Assembly: GCF_900094925.1 (NCBI RefSeq)
Contig: NZ_FMAY01000013.1
Location: 62,001-126,000 of the forward strand
Length of the DNA stretch: 64,000 nt
From: Kosakonia oryzendophytica
GTDB lineage: Bacteria > Pseudomonadota > Gammaproteobacteria > Enterobacterales > Enterobacteriaceae
Direction of reading: 5' to 3'
The position numbers and the translations under genes are program-made. The notes beneath the pieces are model-generated. The model saw nothing but the letters and a program-made list of their open reading frames with translations, did not search any database and had not been told where the DNA came from. Of the stretch, positions 36,318-46,531 are shown piece after piece. Numbering within the stretch: position 1 is the first letter of the stretch; the number at the start of each line of letters is the position of its first letter.

Positions 36318-38831
36318 TTAACGGCAAGGTAATCTCATCAGAGCCAGCGGCTCTGGCAAGGAGGGAGCGCGCCATACGATGCGGCAGCTCTCTTCTGGGC
36401 TACGCCCCCACTGCACCCGCAACTCACCCTTTTCTTCGTGAGAGCGCAGATAGATCTGATTCGCCTGCCCCACCATTCCTGTACTGTTGTTGTATTCGTC
36501 ATATACGCTTGTTCCCATTGGAATAATGGTATTGTTCGGGCGCAGAGCGGTGATCAACATCGCTTGCCCCTGCAGGGTGTTGAAATGTAACCGCACTGTC
36601 GCGCCAGCATAAGGCGCGACCTGCATTTTCATGGTTTGTAACTCGACGCTGTCGGTCATATTGCGCGGATCAAGCGCAATCTGGTTGATTTGATAAGCGC
36701 CCAATGAAGGGGCTATCGCGTAACCAAATGCATCAACATAAGCACTCTGCCCACCGATGACCTCTGCACCACTGGCGCCGGGGGCATCAATCAAGGCAAA
36801 GCTATCTCCTACCCACTGACCCAGCGTCACCCCACCTTTATGAGCCACAATGGAGCCCTGCAACGACCCCGACGCCTGCCAGTAATTACGTGCTGTAGAC
36901 CAGGATGTTGCGGCATTGACGTACGGGAAACTGCGCTGGAGGTTGGCTCCCCATCCAGCTTGTTCCATTTTTTTATCCGCGGAAAAATTGAGGCTATAAC
37001 TCAGGGGATTGTGCTCGCCATAAATTCCGCTCAGCGTGGACTGATAACCACCATCGCTTCCGTCATTACCCGTCGTACGGTTGACACTGGTTGATAGCAC
37101 GGGTGAATAACGCCGCTGGCCAAGAGGAGCGGATAAAGAGATAGACCACATCGTTTGCATACGGCGACGTAAAGAGAATGCGTCTGCGTTATTGCCGATC
37201 CCCGGTGTAATGTTATAGGTTCTGGCCGCAGTAACACTTAACGAAATTCCATAATCAAACAGCTTATTCCAGCCTAGCTGATACTGCTTATCCCTTTGTT
37301 TTCCATCGCTATAATCCTGCCATGATACTGATGCATTAATATTGCCAAACGAAGCAAGTGGCTGAGCGGCGGAAAACTCAATACGGCTGCGCTGTCTCCA
37401 GGTGGGTGATTGCCACTGTTGCCTCTGACTGCGTGCATAACGCGACCCCAGAGTGTCGTAAAGCTCAGCATATCCCTGAGCCGCATATCGGGACGCGGCC
37501 AGCGTAAATAATGTTCCGCTTTGCGGCAGTGCTTTGCTGTAGTTCAGCCGTAACATCCAACCTGCGCGGTTGCCATCAATCTGCTTCGACAGGAAATAAA
37601 AGCTGTTCAATCCTAATGCCCCGAGTGCCGAGCTATATACGCCGCCGAGAGACCAGGCCATATACCCTGTCGCCAATTGGTTACCAGCATTGAGCGTAAG
37701 AGCGTTAGTCACCCCCTGTCGCCAAACCGCTTCGCTGAAGGTATTCCCTGCATCAATGTTCTGTACTTTTCCTACGGTAAATGACCAGCGCGCTAAACCA
37801 GGTCTAATCGATTCCGCCAGTGAAGAGTAAGGCATACTGTAGGTACTTTTACTGCCATCCGCTTCAGTGACCACAACGGTTAAATCCCCCGCGTAATGGG
37901 TTGGATAGAGATCGTCAATGGTAAAAGGCCCTGGCGCTACGGTGGTTTCATAAAGGGTGGTCTGGTCCTGCAAGATGGTGACTTTTGCATTCGTCTTTGC
38001 GATACCCCGCACGACAGGCGCATAACCACGAAGAGCATCTGGCAGCATTCGCGTATCCGATGACAATTGCACTCCCCGAAAACCAATACCGGAAAAGAGC
38101 TGGCCGTCGGTGAAGCCTTCTCCCAAAGTCAGTTCGCTGCGTAAGGGATAAATAGCGCGCTGTATATAACGACGGCTGGTGTTCCAATGACCGCCGTCAC
38201 TGGTGCTGTAGTTTAAGTTTGATTGCTGACGATAACGCCACAATCCCAGGTTGAATCCACCATTAAGATTTAACCAGGTGGAATCCATTTTGTGAGAGTT
38301 ATAGCGACGCGATGTTACGTGGTACTGGTTAGCCATGTAATTGATAAACAACATACTCTCCCCAGCTTCAAGACTTTCCTCACTCACGCTGCCGCGGGGC
38401 AGGGTTTTTAACAACGCCTGCGGTGCAAACACGTCCATACGCAGTTGCGCCTGATCAAATTTCACCGTCGTCCCTTTCATCACGTTATCGTCAGGCCAGT
38501 AGCAAGAGGTTTCCGACTCTTCTGGTAATGACTTCAGCCGCAGCATGGCGACTAATTTGTGAGAAAGGCAGGGTTCAACTTTTCCTCTACGTGGTGAAAA
38601 CGAGATCTCGGTGCGGGTAATCAGTGTGCCGTTAAGATAAATATCCAGAGAATGACGACCTGGTGCTATCAATGCATCCTCGTTCAGTTTCTGTAGATCA
38701 TCGCTGGATAATCCACTGTTCCTTAATAAAGAGGCATCAAAGTAAAAACTATTATCTTTCGCCATCGCGGTTAGCGATTGCATTGCCATAAGGATGGATA
38801 AAATACAAATATATAAACGGTACTGATACAT
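36318..38831 (-). CDS. Fimbrial outer-membrane usher
   Basis: FimD/PapC-family usher, 837 residues, with signal peptide ending near LTAMA. N-terminal domain FYFDASLLRNSGLSSDDLQK, beta-barrel with plug region (VTILQDQTTLYETTVAPGPF with TIDDLYPT), and C-terminal RVQWGRSPEESCRIVW. The size is typical. It secretes and assembles subunits delivered by the chaperones. Confidence 0.95.
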   Translation of the reverse strand: MYQYRLYICILSILMAMQSLTAMAKDNSFYFDASLLRNSGLSSDDLQKLNEDALIAPGRHSLDIYLNGTLITRTEISFSPRRGKVEPCLSHKLVAMLRLKSLPEESETSCYWPDDNVMKGTTVKFDQAQLRMDVFAPQALLKTLPRGSVSEESLEAGESMLFINYMANQYHVTSRRYNSHKMDSTWLNLNGGFNLGLWRYRQQSNLNYSTSDGGHWNTSRRYIQRAIYPLRSELTLGEGFTDGQLFSGIGFRGVQLSSDTRMLPDALRGYAPVVRGIAKTNAKVTILQDQTTLYETTVAPGPFTIDDLYPTHYAGDLTVVVTEADGSKSTYSMPYSSLAESIRPGLARWSFTVGKVQNIDAGNTFSEAVWRQGVTNALTLNAGNQLATGYMAWSLGGVYSSALGALGLNSFYFLSKQIDGNRAGWMLRLNYSKALPQSGTLFTLAASRYAAQGYAELYDTLGSRYARSQRQQWQSPTWRQRSRIEFSAAQPLASFGNINASVSWQDYSDGKQRDKQYQLGWNKLFDYGISLSVTAARTYNITPGIGNNADAFSLRRRMQTMWSISLSAPLGQRRYSPVLSTSVNRTTGNDGSDGGYQSTLSGIYGEHNPLSYSLNFSADKKMEQAGWGANLQRSFPYVNAATSWSTARNYWQASGSLQGSIVAHKGGVTLGQWVGDSFALIDAPGASGAEVIGGQSAYVDAFGYAIAPSLGAYQINQIALDPRNMTDSVELQTMKMQVAPYAGATVRLHFNTLQGQAMLITALRPNNTIIPMGTSVYDEYNNSTGMVGQANQIYLRSHEEKGELRVQWGRSPEESCRIVWRAPSLPEPLALMRLPCR

Positions 38832-38877
38832 TTAAATCATCCGAACTGAACAGTACTTTCATTATCGAATCAGAACC

Positions 38878-39594
38878 TTAATGCGAAAGCGAATAAACCT
38901 TACTGAATACTCCGCCATAATCATTTATTGCATTAATCGTTAAATGAGTTCCATTATGATCGGGCAATATCCATTGAACAGACGAATAAGGCGCAATCAT
39001 TCCGGTGTTTTTAATTTTCTTTTGGTTCTTGCCATCATCGACGAAAGCATCAAGCACAGAAATATAATATGCAGTTGTATTTTTTACATCTATTGATTGA
39101 CCATGTTTGCTGATCTTAATCACATCGAGTGTTTTGTTTGCATCTTGCGAGAGCCCCTGTGGCCGATAAAATATTTTCAGTCGACTTTTTACCAGCAACG
39201 TTAAATGACTTTCAGCGTTAATGGCATCACTTTTTGCCGGATACTGCAAAAAGTTCAACCAAAAAAGCGACTCCCGATCCTGAGGCAACGCTTTCCCGGT
39301 GAATTTCAACCGCATAACATGTGTCTGCTGACCATTAATACGAAAAATAGGTGGCATCACAATAAAAGGAGCATCTGCCGTTTCTGGTGTTGACTCAGGA
39401 TTATTAATATCTGTCCACGCAACAACCAGGACCGGGGCTTCACCGGTGTTATTAAATGTCAGGGATTTCTCTTTTGCATCCGCAAGATAGACAACACGGG
39501 TGCCAAGCATTGTCACACTGGCGTAAACCTCGTTGCACACCAGCAAAAGGGCACATAATGCAAACCACACTCTGACTAACCAATCTCTAAACAT
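38878..39594 (-). CDS. Periplasmic fimbrial chaperone, first of cluster
   Basis: PapD-like chaperone, 238 residues from the ATG at 39592-39594, which gives a signal peptide (FRDWLVRVWFALCALLLVCN, then EVYA). The frame extends to 39636 without a ribosome site. Signature HVMRLKFTGKALPQDRESLF with WLNFLQYP, and SRLKIFYRPQGL. Located between major subunit and usher, the usual place. Confidence 0.9.
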   Translation of the reverse strand: MFRDWLVRVWFALCALLLVCNEVYASVTMLGTRVVYLADAKEKSLTFNNTGEAPVLVVAWTDINNPESTPETADAPFIVMPPIFRINGQQTHVMRLKFTGKALPQDRESLFWLNFLQYPAKSDAINAESHLTLLVKSRLKIFYRPQGLSQDANKTLDVIKISKHGQSIDVKNTTAYYISVLDAFVDDGKNQKKIKNTGMIAPYSSVQWILPDHNGTHLTINAINDYGGVFSKVYSLSH

Positions 39595-39646
39595 GCTGAT
39601 GTAAACCAGAAAATGGCGCTGCCGAAGCAGCACCACATGAAAGTGA

Positions 39647-40180
39647 TTACAGATAGGTCACGGCAAACTGCGCCTGAGCCTCAACAGCACCAGCAGTTGC
39701 CACACCAGTCGCATAGTAACGCGCAACCATATCAAAATTGGCGGATGTCGCACCACCACCTATATTCTGCATTGAGGTCTGCGCTTTATTACCAGTAAAA
39801 TCTAATGCTGTTGCACCCTCTAACAACTGAATCGCGACATTTGTCGCAGGCGAATGGGTAGCAATGTTTTTCAAATCACGACCGTCAACATCATTCGCAA
39901 CAAAAACAATACCCGCGGTAGTGCCCTGAGAATTGCAGTTATCCAACGTGACAGTAAAAGGCGTATCGCCTGCAGTTGAACCAGAACTGGCCAGTTGACT
40001 TTTACTCACTGTAGGTAAAAGGATAATAGGTGAAGCTGTACTATTATTAATTTTAACAGTACAGGTTTGTTCACTCACTTCCCCCAAGAAATAAACAGTA
40101 TTGTTGGCCTGAGAAACCAACGGTGCACTCATTAAACCAAAAGCAAATAATACAGAAATAGAATGACTCATCCTGAGCAT
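39647..40180 (-). CDS. Major fimbrial subunit
   Basis: Type 1-like pilin, 177 residues. GGAGG before ATG 40178-40180 supports this start. Signal peptide to about SQA; mature protein has the Cys pair (EQTCTVKIN and LDNCNSQ), Gly/Ala-rich core and the C-terminal beta-zipper QAQFAVTYL with penultimate Tyr. First gene of the leftward cluster subunit-chaperone-usher-adhesin-chaperone. The 273-base AT-rich region upstream (40181-40453) should hold its promoter; I see no invertible repeats or other clear sites there. Confidence 0.92.
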   Translation of the reverse strand: MLRMSHSISVLFAFGLMSAPLVSQANNTVYFLGEVSEQTCTVKINNSTASPIILLPTVSKSQLASSGSTAGDTPFTVTLDNCNSQGTTAGIVFVANDVDGRDLKNIATHSPATNVAIQLLEGATALDFTGNKAQTSMQNIGGGATSANFDMVARYYATGVATAGAVEAQAQFAVTYL

Positions 40181-40453
40181 GCGATGCCTCCATTACAATG
40201 TGTTGTAGTACGAAACCATAAAAATTGCATTACGCAACGGATTCTAATATTGGATGCAAAGCATACAGACGAGGATTATTGATGTAAAGCAACTTTACTT
40301 ATTTAATGATCTGGTAATACCACCACGCAAAATACATATTATTTGAGTTAAATATCAAAATTTAAATTCACCGCATCAATATTAATAATAAAACTAATAA
40401 AAATGGCGATACACTTTCAAGTAACGTCAATGCATTATCGCCATAGTAGAATA

Positions 40454-41002
40454 TTAATTCTGCTCTGCCACCAGAATGGCCTGGGTATCCGATTCAAGCG
40501 CTTTAAAGATATGCTCCTGATCTGCCGGATAACAGATATAATCGCCTTCATTCAGTTCTTCTGGCGTTTCTGTCAACCCAACCAGCGCCCGGCCTTTTGT
40601 CACAATAATATGCTCAACTGAACCGACCGGATGGGGCCGCGAAATACGATCTGCACCAGGTTGCGTCTGTAACAGATAAATGTCGCGCCGCGCGCCTGGC
40701 GGGCAGGTCGCAAGTAAAATAGCCTGGTAATTGGCCTGCTCAGCCACCACTTTGGTACCTTCACCGCGGCGAATGACCTGTGTTTTAGCACTTTGTGGCT
40801 CCAGCAGGCGCGCGAAAGGAATATCCAACGCCACACAAAGGGACCAAAGTGTTTCCAGGCTCGGGTTACCGTTGCCAGCTTCCAGTTGAGACAGCGTGGA
40901 TTTTGCAATACCGGCGCGACGGGCTATTTCCGCCAGTGAAAGCCCGGTTCGCAAGCGTTCACGCACCAGACTTTTAGCAATAACGCTGATTGGCTGTGTC
41001 AT
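40454..41002 (-). CDS. XRE-cupin transcriptional regulator
   Basis: A 182-residue regulator with N-terminal XRE helix-turn-helix (LSLAEIARRAGIAKSTLSQL, EAGNGNPSLETLW) and C-terminal cupin domain (SRPHPVGSVEHIIVTKGRAL, LNEGDYICYPADQEHIFKAL). GGAG before ATG 41000-41002 decides the start. It is divergent from azlCD with repeated operator-like sequences between, so it probably controls azlCD and itself; the ligand may be an amino acid. Confidence 0.85.
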   Translation of the reverse strand: MTQPISVIAKSLVRERLRTGLSLAEIARRAGIAKSTLSQLEAGNGNPSLETLWSLCVALDIPFARLLEPQSAKTQVIRRGEGTKVVAEQANYQAILLATCPPGARRDIYLLQTQPGADRISRPHPVGSVEHIIVTKGRALVGLTETPEELNEGDYICYPADQEHIFKALESDTQAILVAEQN

Positions 41003-41027
41003 ACACAACTCCATCGTTCATTAAAAA

Positions 41028-41089
41028 GAACGAATCGTTCATCTTGAAAAACGATTCGGGTATGTTCATTATAATGAGTAATCGTTCGA
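41028..41089. promoter_or_regulatory. Operator repeats between XRE regulator and azlC
   Basis: Three copies of the word CGAATCGTT or its complement: 41031-41039 (within near-palindrome gaacgaatcgttc 41028-41040), aacgattcg 41050-41058 and aatcgttcg 41080-41088. A perfect TATAAT at 41070-41075, facing azlC, lies between copies two and three. Probable binding sites of the adjacent regulator. Confidence 0.6.
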
Positions 41090-41103
41090 TATGGTTATCA
41101 TCT

Positions 41104-41766
41104 ATGTTTAAAAAACACATTTCAAACCTCAGCGACGATACCATTAAGGCCATCATTCTCGTCTGCCTGGCGGTTGGCGTGGTCGCCGTCTCTTACGGTT
41201 CACTGGCCATGGCTTATGGTTTTCCGCTCTGGGTTCCCCTTGCGCTCTCGATGTCGGTGCTGGCTGGCGCATCCGAATTTATGTTTATTGGCATTGTCGC
41301 CAGTGGTGGTAATCCACTGGCGGCCGCTGTTGCCGGTCTGCTTGTCAACGCCCGCCATATACCCTTCGGGGTGACGGTACGTGAGTTGGTCGGCAAAGGC
41401 ACGGTGGGTTTCCTCGGTTGCCACATTATGAATGACGAAAGTGTGGTGTTCGGTTTGTCGCAAAAAACGCCGGAACAGCGTAAAGCGGCCTACTGGCTTT
41501 GTGGACAGGGCGTTGCCCTGTTGTGGCCTGGGGGCGTGCTGGTCGGCGCAGCTGTCGGTAAGCTGCTCCCCACACCAGAGACCATCGGCCTCGACGCCGT
41601 CTTTCCGGCTATTTTGCTGGCGCTGGTGCTACCGGCACTGAAAAAGAGAACCACGTTTATTCGCGCCACCAGTGGTGCGGTGGTGTCACTGGCGGCAGTC
41701 CCCTTTACGCCAGTAGGATTACCGGTTCTGCTCTCCTTACTGGGCTTACTGACGAGGAAAAAATAA
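41104..41766 (+). CDS. azlC: AzlC-family branched-chain amino acid exporter subunit
   Basis: Inner-membrane protein of 220 residues with about seven helices (AzlC/YgaZ family). LSMSVLAGASEFMFIGIVAS and GLLVNARHIPFGVTVREL are family motifs. The start chosen is ATG 41104 because the -10 at 41070-41075 lies inside the longer frame that opens at 40990. The one-base overlap TAATG links it to azlD. YgaZH-type pairs export branched-chain amino acids. Confidence 0.88.
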   Translation: MFKKHISNLSDDTIKAIILVCLAVGVVAVSYGSLAMAYGFPLWVPLALSMSVLAGASEFMFIGIVASGGNPLAAAVAGLLVNARHIPFGVTVRELVGKGTVGFLGCHIMNDESVVFGLSQKTPEQRKAAYWLCGQGVALLWPGGVLVGAAVGKLLPTPETIGLDAVFPAILLALVLPALKKRTTFIRATSGAVVSLAAVPFTPVGLPVLLSLLGLLTRKK

Positions 41767-42089
41767 TGGCCAATGTTTCGCTGATCATCGGCGGTATCGT
41801 TATTCTTTCCGTGGGAACCTACCTGATGCGCCTGGGAGGGACAAAGCTTGGCAACCGGCTGGCGCTTTCCGAACACTCGCAAGCGCTGCTCTCCGATGCT
41901 GCCACCACACTACTGTTCGCCGTAGCACTGGCAGCAACGTTATATGAAGGTGAACACTTCGCCGGAATGGCCCGTCTGCTGGGGGTATTATTTGCGGTAT
42001 TTCTTGCCTGGCGGAAGATGCCGCTGATTGTGGTGATCATCTCTGCCGCAGTGGTAACCGCATTACTGCGCATGGCGGGCATCCAGTAA
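41766..42089 (+). CDS. azlD: AzlD-family exporter small subunit
   Basis: A 107-residue protein with about four helices; start MANVSLIIGGIVILSVGTYL and the TYLMRLGG motif are typical of AzlD/YgaH. Forms the exporter with AzlC. Followed by a hairpin terminator. Confidence 0.88.
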   Translation: MANVSLIIGGIVILSVGTYLMRLGGTKLGNRLALSEHSQALLSDAATTLLFAVALAATLYEGEHFAGMARLLGVLFAVFLAWRKMPLIVVIISAAVVTALLRMAGIQ

Positions 42090-42092
42090 GGC

Positions 42093-42116
42093 AAAAAAAA
42101 AGCGCCCGCAGGCGCT
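42093..42116. terminator. Terminator between azlD and the DUF1471 gene
   Basis: agcgcc / ggcgct with cgca loop; nine A's on the left give a strong T run for the minus-strand gene. On the plus strand only three T's follow. Confidence 0.75.
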
Positions 42117-42137
42117 CTTTCGACAGTAATACAGGAC

Positions 42138-42350
42138 TTATTTGGTCAGTTCAGCAGTCATATGTACCTGGTTACCGTTATACGCTTCGGTGATCTGGTA
42201 AGACGATGCGCCAGCCTGCTGAGCCTGAGCAGCGATTTTCGCTTCTGCACCAGACAGAGTGGTATCTGTCGCAGAGACAGACTGTGCAGCGAAAGAACCG
42301 AAAGACGTAGCCAGAGCGATAACTGCGACAAAAGTTTTGATGCTTTTCAT
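42138..42350 (-). CDS. DUF1471 (YdgH/BhsA/McbA-like) periplasmic protein
   Basis: A 70-residue secreted protein: signal peptide MKSIKTFVAVIALATSFGSF plus AA, then the short DUF1471 domain ending NGNQVHMTAELTK. The start at 42350 gives a proper signal peptide; the frame open to 42425 is not supported. Members affect biofilm formation and stress tolerance; the role here is not determined. Confidence 0.82.
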   Translation of the reverse strand: MKSIKTFVAVIALATSFGSFAAQSVSATDTTLSGAEAKIAAQAQQAGASSYQITEAYNGNQVHMTAELTK

Positions 42351-42476
42351 GATATAAACCCTTACGTTAGTTTGTTTGAGTGAGGCACCGTGCCTCGATG
42401 AAATAAATACTAGACCTGTTCTCACTCAACAAAAAGCGGAAGGATTTGCTGTCATCTTTCAAATTTTTTGACTGTT

Positions 42477-43313
42477 TTATAACCCAACCAATCGTTGCGG
42501 ATGGGTATAAATCGTCGCCCTGCCTGGCTTGCAAAAACCCACCAGCGTCAGATTGCAGCGTTGTGCCACTTCCACTGCCAGCGTGGTCGCCGCAGACACC
42601 GCAAACAGGATCTCAACGCCGCACATGGCGGACTTTTGCACCATTTCATAACTGGCGCGGCTGGAAACCAGCACCGCGCCTGACGACCAGCGCTCACTCT
42701 CGCGGGCGCGGTGCCCCAGCAGCTTATCCAGCGCCACATGACGCCCGACATCTTCATGCCCGCCGATTAACGCACCGGACGGTAACATCCACGCGGCCGC
42801 GTGCGTGCAGCCGGTTAGCTGGCCAACAGGCTGAAAGTCGGTTAAATGCGCCAGTCCGACGTCGAGAACGGCTAAATCAAAGGTCTGAGTGAACGGAAGG
42901 GGAGCTATGGGTTTACCGATATCATTCAATTGCTCAACACCGCAGACGCCGCAACCGGTGCGCCCGGCCAGCGCGCGACGACGCTCTTTCAGCCCCATAA
43001 AACGACGGCTTGAGAGCTCTATCTGCACTTCGAGTCCATGACAGGAAGGGACAACATCCATGCCGTAGATTTCCGTATGGTTTTCAATAATCCCTTCGGA
43101 TAAGGAGAACCCCATGGCAAAGCACTCAAGGTCTTTTGGCGATGCCATCATCACCACATGAGAAATCCCGTTGTAAACCAACGCAACGGGAACCTCTTCC
43201 GCCAGCATATCGGGCGTCGCATGCTGCAAATCATCACGCTTCCACAGGGACACCTGACGAGCACCTGTGATTGATGTTGCATTTTTGTGCTTTTCTTCGC
43301 GCAATTCGTTCAC
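42477..43313 (-). CDS. fdhD: Formate dehydrogenase sulfurtransferase FdhD
   Basis: Transfers sulfur from IscS to the molybdenum cofactor of formate dehydrogenases; 278 residues. The catalytic Cys121-x-x-Cys124 lies in [12 protein letters not shown]. The first 20 residues vary from E. coli. Divergent from fdoG across 155 bases that contain the fdo promoter region. Confidence 0.96.
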   Translation of the reverse strand: MNELREEKHKNATSITGARQVSLWKRDDLQHATPDMLAEEVPVALVYNGISHVVMMASPKDLECFAMGFSLSEGIIENHTEIYGMDVVPSCHGLEVQIELSSRRFMGLKERRRALAGRTGCGVCGVEQLNDIGKPIAPLPFTQTFDLAVLDVGLAHLTDFQPVGQLTGCTHAAAWMLPSGALIGGHEDVGRHVALDKLLGHRARESERWSSGAVLVSSRASYEMVQKSAMCGVEILFAVSAATTLAVEVAQRCNLTLVGFCKPGRATIYTHPQRLVGL

Positions 43314-43468
43314 TTTGCCTTAACCACCATCGAACAAGCGTACCAACATTGTGGTATCCTCAATCGCATATCCCTCAGGAAAAGAGGGAATAACAGCAAT
43401 TCTGAACCTTTGCGCCTTCTACCGCAAAGTAAAAACGATAAGAGTAATGTCGAAACCAGGAGCAAACC

Positions 43469-46400
43469 ATGCAGGTCAGCAGAAGGCAGTTCTTTAAGAT
43501 CTGTGCTGGCGGTATGGCAGGAACGACGGCAGCGGCGCTGGGCTTTGCCCCGAGCGTTGCGCTGGCGGAAACGCGGCAATATAAATTGCTGCGCACCCGC
43601 GAAACCCGTAATACCTGCACATACTGTTCCGTTGGCTGTGGGCTGTTAATGTACAGCCTCGGAGACGGTGCAAAAAACGCCAAATCATCCATCTTCCATA
43701 TCGAGGGTGACCCCGATCATCCCGTGAACCGTGGTGCGCTCTGCCCGAAAGGCGCAGGCCTGGTGGATTTCATCCATTCGGAAAGCCGCCTGAAATATCC
43801 GGAATACCGCGCGCCAGGCTCCGATAAATGGCAGCGTATTACCTGGGATGATGCCTTTGATCGCATCGCCAAATTGATTAAGGCCGATCGCGACGCTAAT
43901 TACATCGCGAAAAATGCCGAAGGCACCACCGTTAACCGCTGGCTGAGCACCGGGATGCTGTGTGCATCCGCTTCCAGTAATGAAACCGGTTATTTAACGC
44001 AAAAATTTACCCGCGCACTCGGCATGTTAGCCGTCGACAACCAGGCGCGTGTCTGACACGGACCTACGGTAGCAAGTCTTGCTCCTACATTTGGTCGCGG
44101 TGCGATGACCAACCACTGGGTCGACATGAAAAACGCCAACCTTATCATTGTGATGGGGGGAAACGCGGCAGAAGCGCATCCGGTGGGATTCCGCTGGGCG
44201 ATGGAAGCCAAGATCCATAATGGCGCGAAGCTGATTGTTATCGATCCGCGCTTTACGCGTACCGCTTCTGTAGCGGATTTTTATACGCCGATTCGTTCCG
44301 GTACTGACATTGCCTTCCTGTCAGGCGTGTTGCTGTACCTGATGACCAACGAAAAATACAACCGCGAATATACCGAGGCCTACACCAACGCCAGCCTGAT
44401 TGTGCGTGAAGATTTTGGCTTCGAGGATGGCCTGTTCACCGGCTACGACGCGGATAAACGCAAATACGACAAAACAAGCTGGAACTACGAGCTGGATGAG
44501 AAAGGCTTCGCCAAACGCGATACCACCCTCACCCATCCGCGCTGCGTGTGGAATCTGCTGAAACAGCACGTTTCCCGCTACACGCCGGACGTGGTTGAAA
44601 ACATCTGCGGGACGCCAAAAGCGGACTTCCTGAAGGTGTGCGAGTACATCGCAGAAACCAGCGTGCACGATAAAACCGCCTCGTTCCTGTATGCATTGGG
44701 CTGGACACAGCACTCCATCGGCGCGCAGAACATTCGCACCATGGCGATGATCCAGCTACTGCTGGGTAACATGGGGATGGCTGGTGGCGGCGTCAACGCC
44801 TTGCGCGGCCATTCCAATATTCAGGGGCTGACGGATCTGGGTCTGCTGTCGCAAAGCCTGCCAGGCTATATGACGCTACCCAACGAAAAACAGACCACCC
44901 TCCAGACTTACCTTGCTGCCAACACGCCAAAACCGCTGCTGGAAGGCCAGGTGAACTACTGGGGTAACTACCCGAAATTCTTCGTGTCGATGATGAAAGC
45001 CTTCTTCGGTGACAAAGCGACAGCGGAGAACAACTGGGGCTTTGACTGGTTACCGAAGTGGGACAAGGGCTACGACGTTCTGCAGTACTTCGACATGATG
45101 TACAAAGGCCAGGTTAACGGCTATATCTGCCAGGGCTTTAACCCGGTAGCGTCGTTCCCGAACAAGAACAAGGTCGTGGCAGCGCTGTCGAAACTGAAGT
45201 TCCTTGTCACTATCGATCCGCTGAATACCGAAACCTCAACGTTCTGGCAAAACCACGGCGAGTCGAACGATGTCGATCCATCGAAAATCCAGACCGAAGT
45301 GTTCCGCCTGCCTTCGACCTGCTTTGCCGAAGAGAATGGCTCGATCGTGAACTCCGGTCGCTGGCTGCAATGGCACTGGAAAGGCGCGGATGGCCCGGGC
45401 GAATCAGTGACTGACGGCGAGATCCTTGCGGGTATCTTCACGCGCTTGCGCAAGATGTATGCCGAAGAGGGTGGTGCGTGCCCGGAACAGGTTCTCAACA
45501 TGACCTGGAACTACTCCACACCGCATGAACCGGCTTCGGAAGAGGTGGCAATGGAGAGCAACGGTAAAGCACTGGCGGACATTACCGATCCGGCAACCGG
45601 CGCAGTGATTGTGAAAAAAGGCCAGCAGCTCAGCTCGTTCGCACAGTTGCGTGATGACGGTACAACCTCCAGCGGCTGTTGGATCTTCGCCGGTAGCTGG
45701 ACGCCGGACGGCAACCAGATGGCGCGTCGCGATAACGCGGATCCATCCGGCCTTGGCAATACGCTGGGCTGGGCATGGGCGTGGCCGCTTAACCGCCGCA
45801 TTCTGTATAACCGTGCTTCCGCTGACCCGCAGGGTAAACCCTGGGATCCGAAACGTCAGTTGCTGAAGTGGGACGGCGCGAAATGGGGCGGCGTGGATGT
45901 TCCGGACTACAGCGCCGCCGCACCGGGCAGTGATGTAGGACCGTTTATCATGCAGCCGGAAGGAATGGGCCGTCTGTTTGCTATCGATAAGATGGCCGAA
46001 GGGCCGTTCCCGGAACACTACGAACCGTTTGAAACGCCGTTGGGCACGAACCCGCTGCACCCGAACGTGGTGTCTAACCCGGCCGCCCGCGTCTTCAAAG
46101 ACGACATGGCGGCGATGGGTAAAGCCGATAAGTTCCCGTACGTTGGTACCACTTATCGTCTGACTGAGCATTTCCACTACTGGACCAAGCACGCGCTGCT
46201 GAATGCCATCGCGCAGCCGGAGCAGTTTGTGGAAATCGGCGAAAAACTGGCAGGCAAACTGGGCATCGTGCAGGGCGATACCGTGAAAGTCTCCTCCAAC
46301 CGTGGCTATATCAAAGCCAAGGCGGTGGTGACCAAACGTATCCGCACGCTGAAAGTGAACGGGAAAGATGTCGATACTATCGGTATTCCTATCCACTGGG

Positions 46401-46519
46401 GTTACGAGGGTGTGGCGAAAAAAGGCTTTATCGCCAATACGTTAACGCCTTTCGTTGGTGATGCAAATACCCAAACGCCAGAGTTTAAGGCGTTCCTGGT
46501 GAATGTGGAAAAGGTGTAA
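43469..46519 (+). CDS. fdoG: Formate dehydrogenase-O major subunit (selenoprotein)
   Basis: Periplasmic catalytic subunit, 1016 residues including selenocysteine 196 encoded by the in-frame TGA at 44054-44056; it reads as two open frames (43469-44056 and on to 46519) unless the TGA is decoded. Twin-arginine signal SRRQFFKI at residues 4-11; [4Fe-4S] cysteines CTYCSVGCGLLMY and RGALCPKGAGL. It oxidises formate with a bis-MGD molybdenum centre and sends electrons through FdoH and FdoI to the quinone pool. AGGAG precedes the ATG. Confidence 0.97.
44054..44095 (+). promoter_or_regulatory. SECIS element for Sec196 of FdoG
   Basis: The TGA is followed at once by a hairpin with apical stem agcaa / ttgct and loop GTC, and lower arms ggacc / ggtc, as in the E. 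coli fdnG and fdhF elements bound by SelB. Confidence 0.85.
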
Positions 46520-46531
46520 CGGAGACGACTT

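Noticed and set aside
43469-44056. fdoG as a pseudogene broken by TGA
   Set aside because: The TGA is at the conserved selenocysteine position and is followed by a SECIS hairpin.
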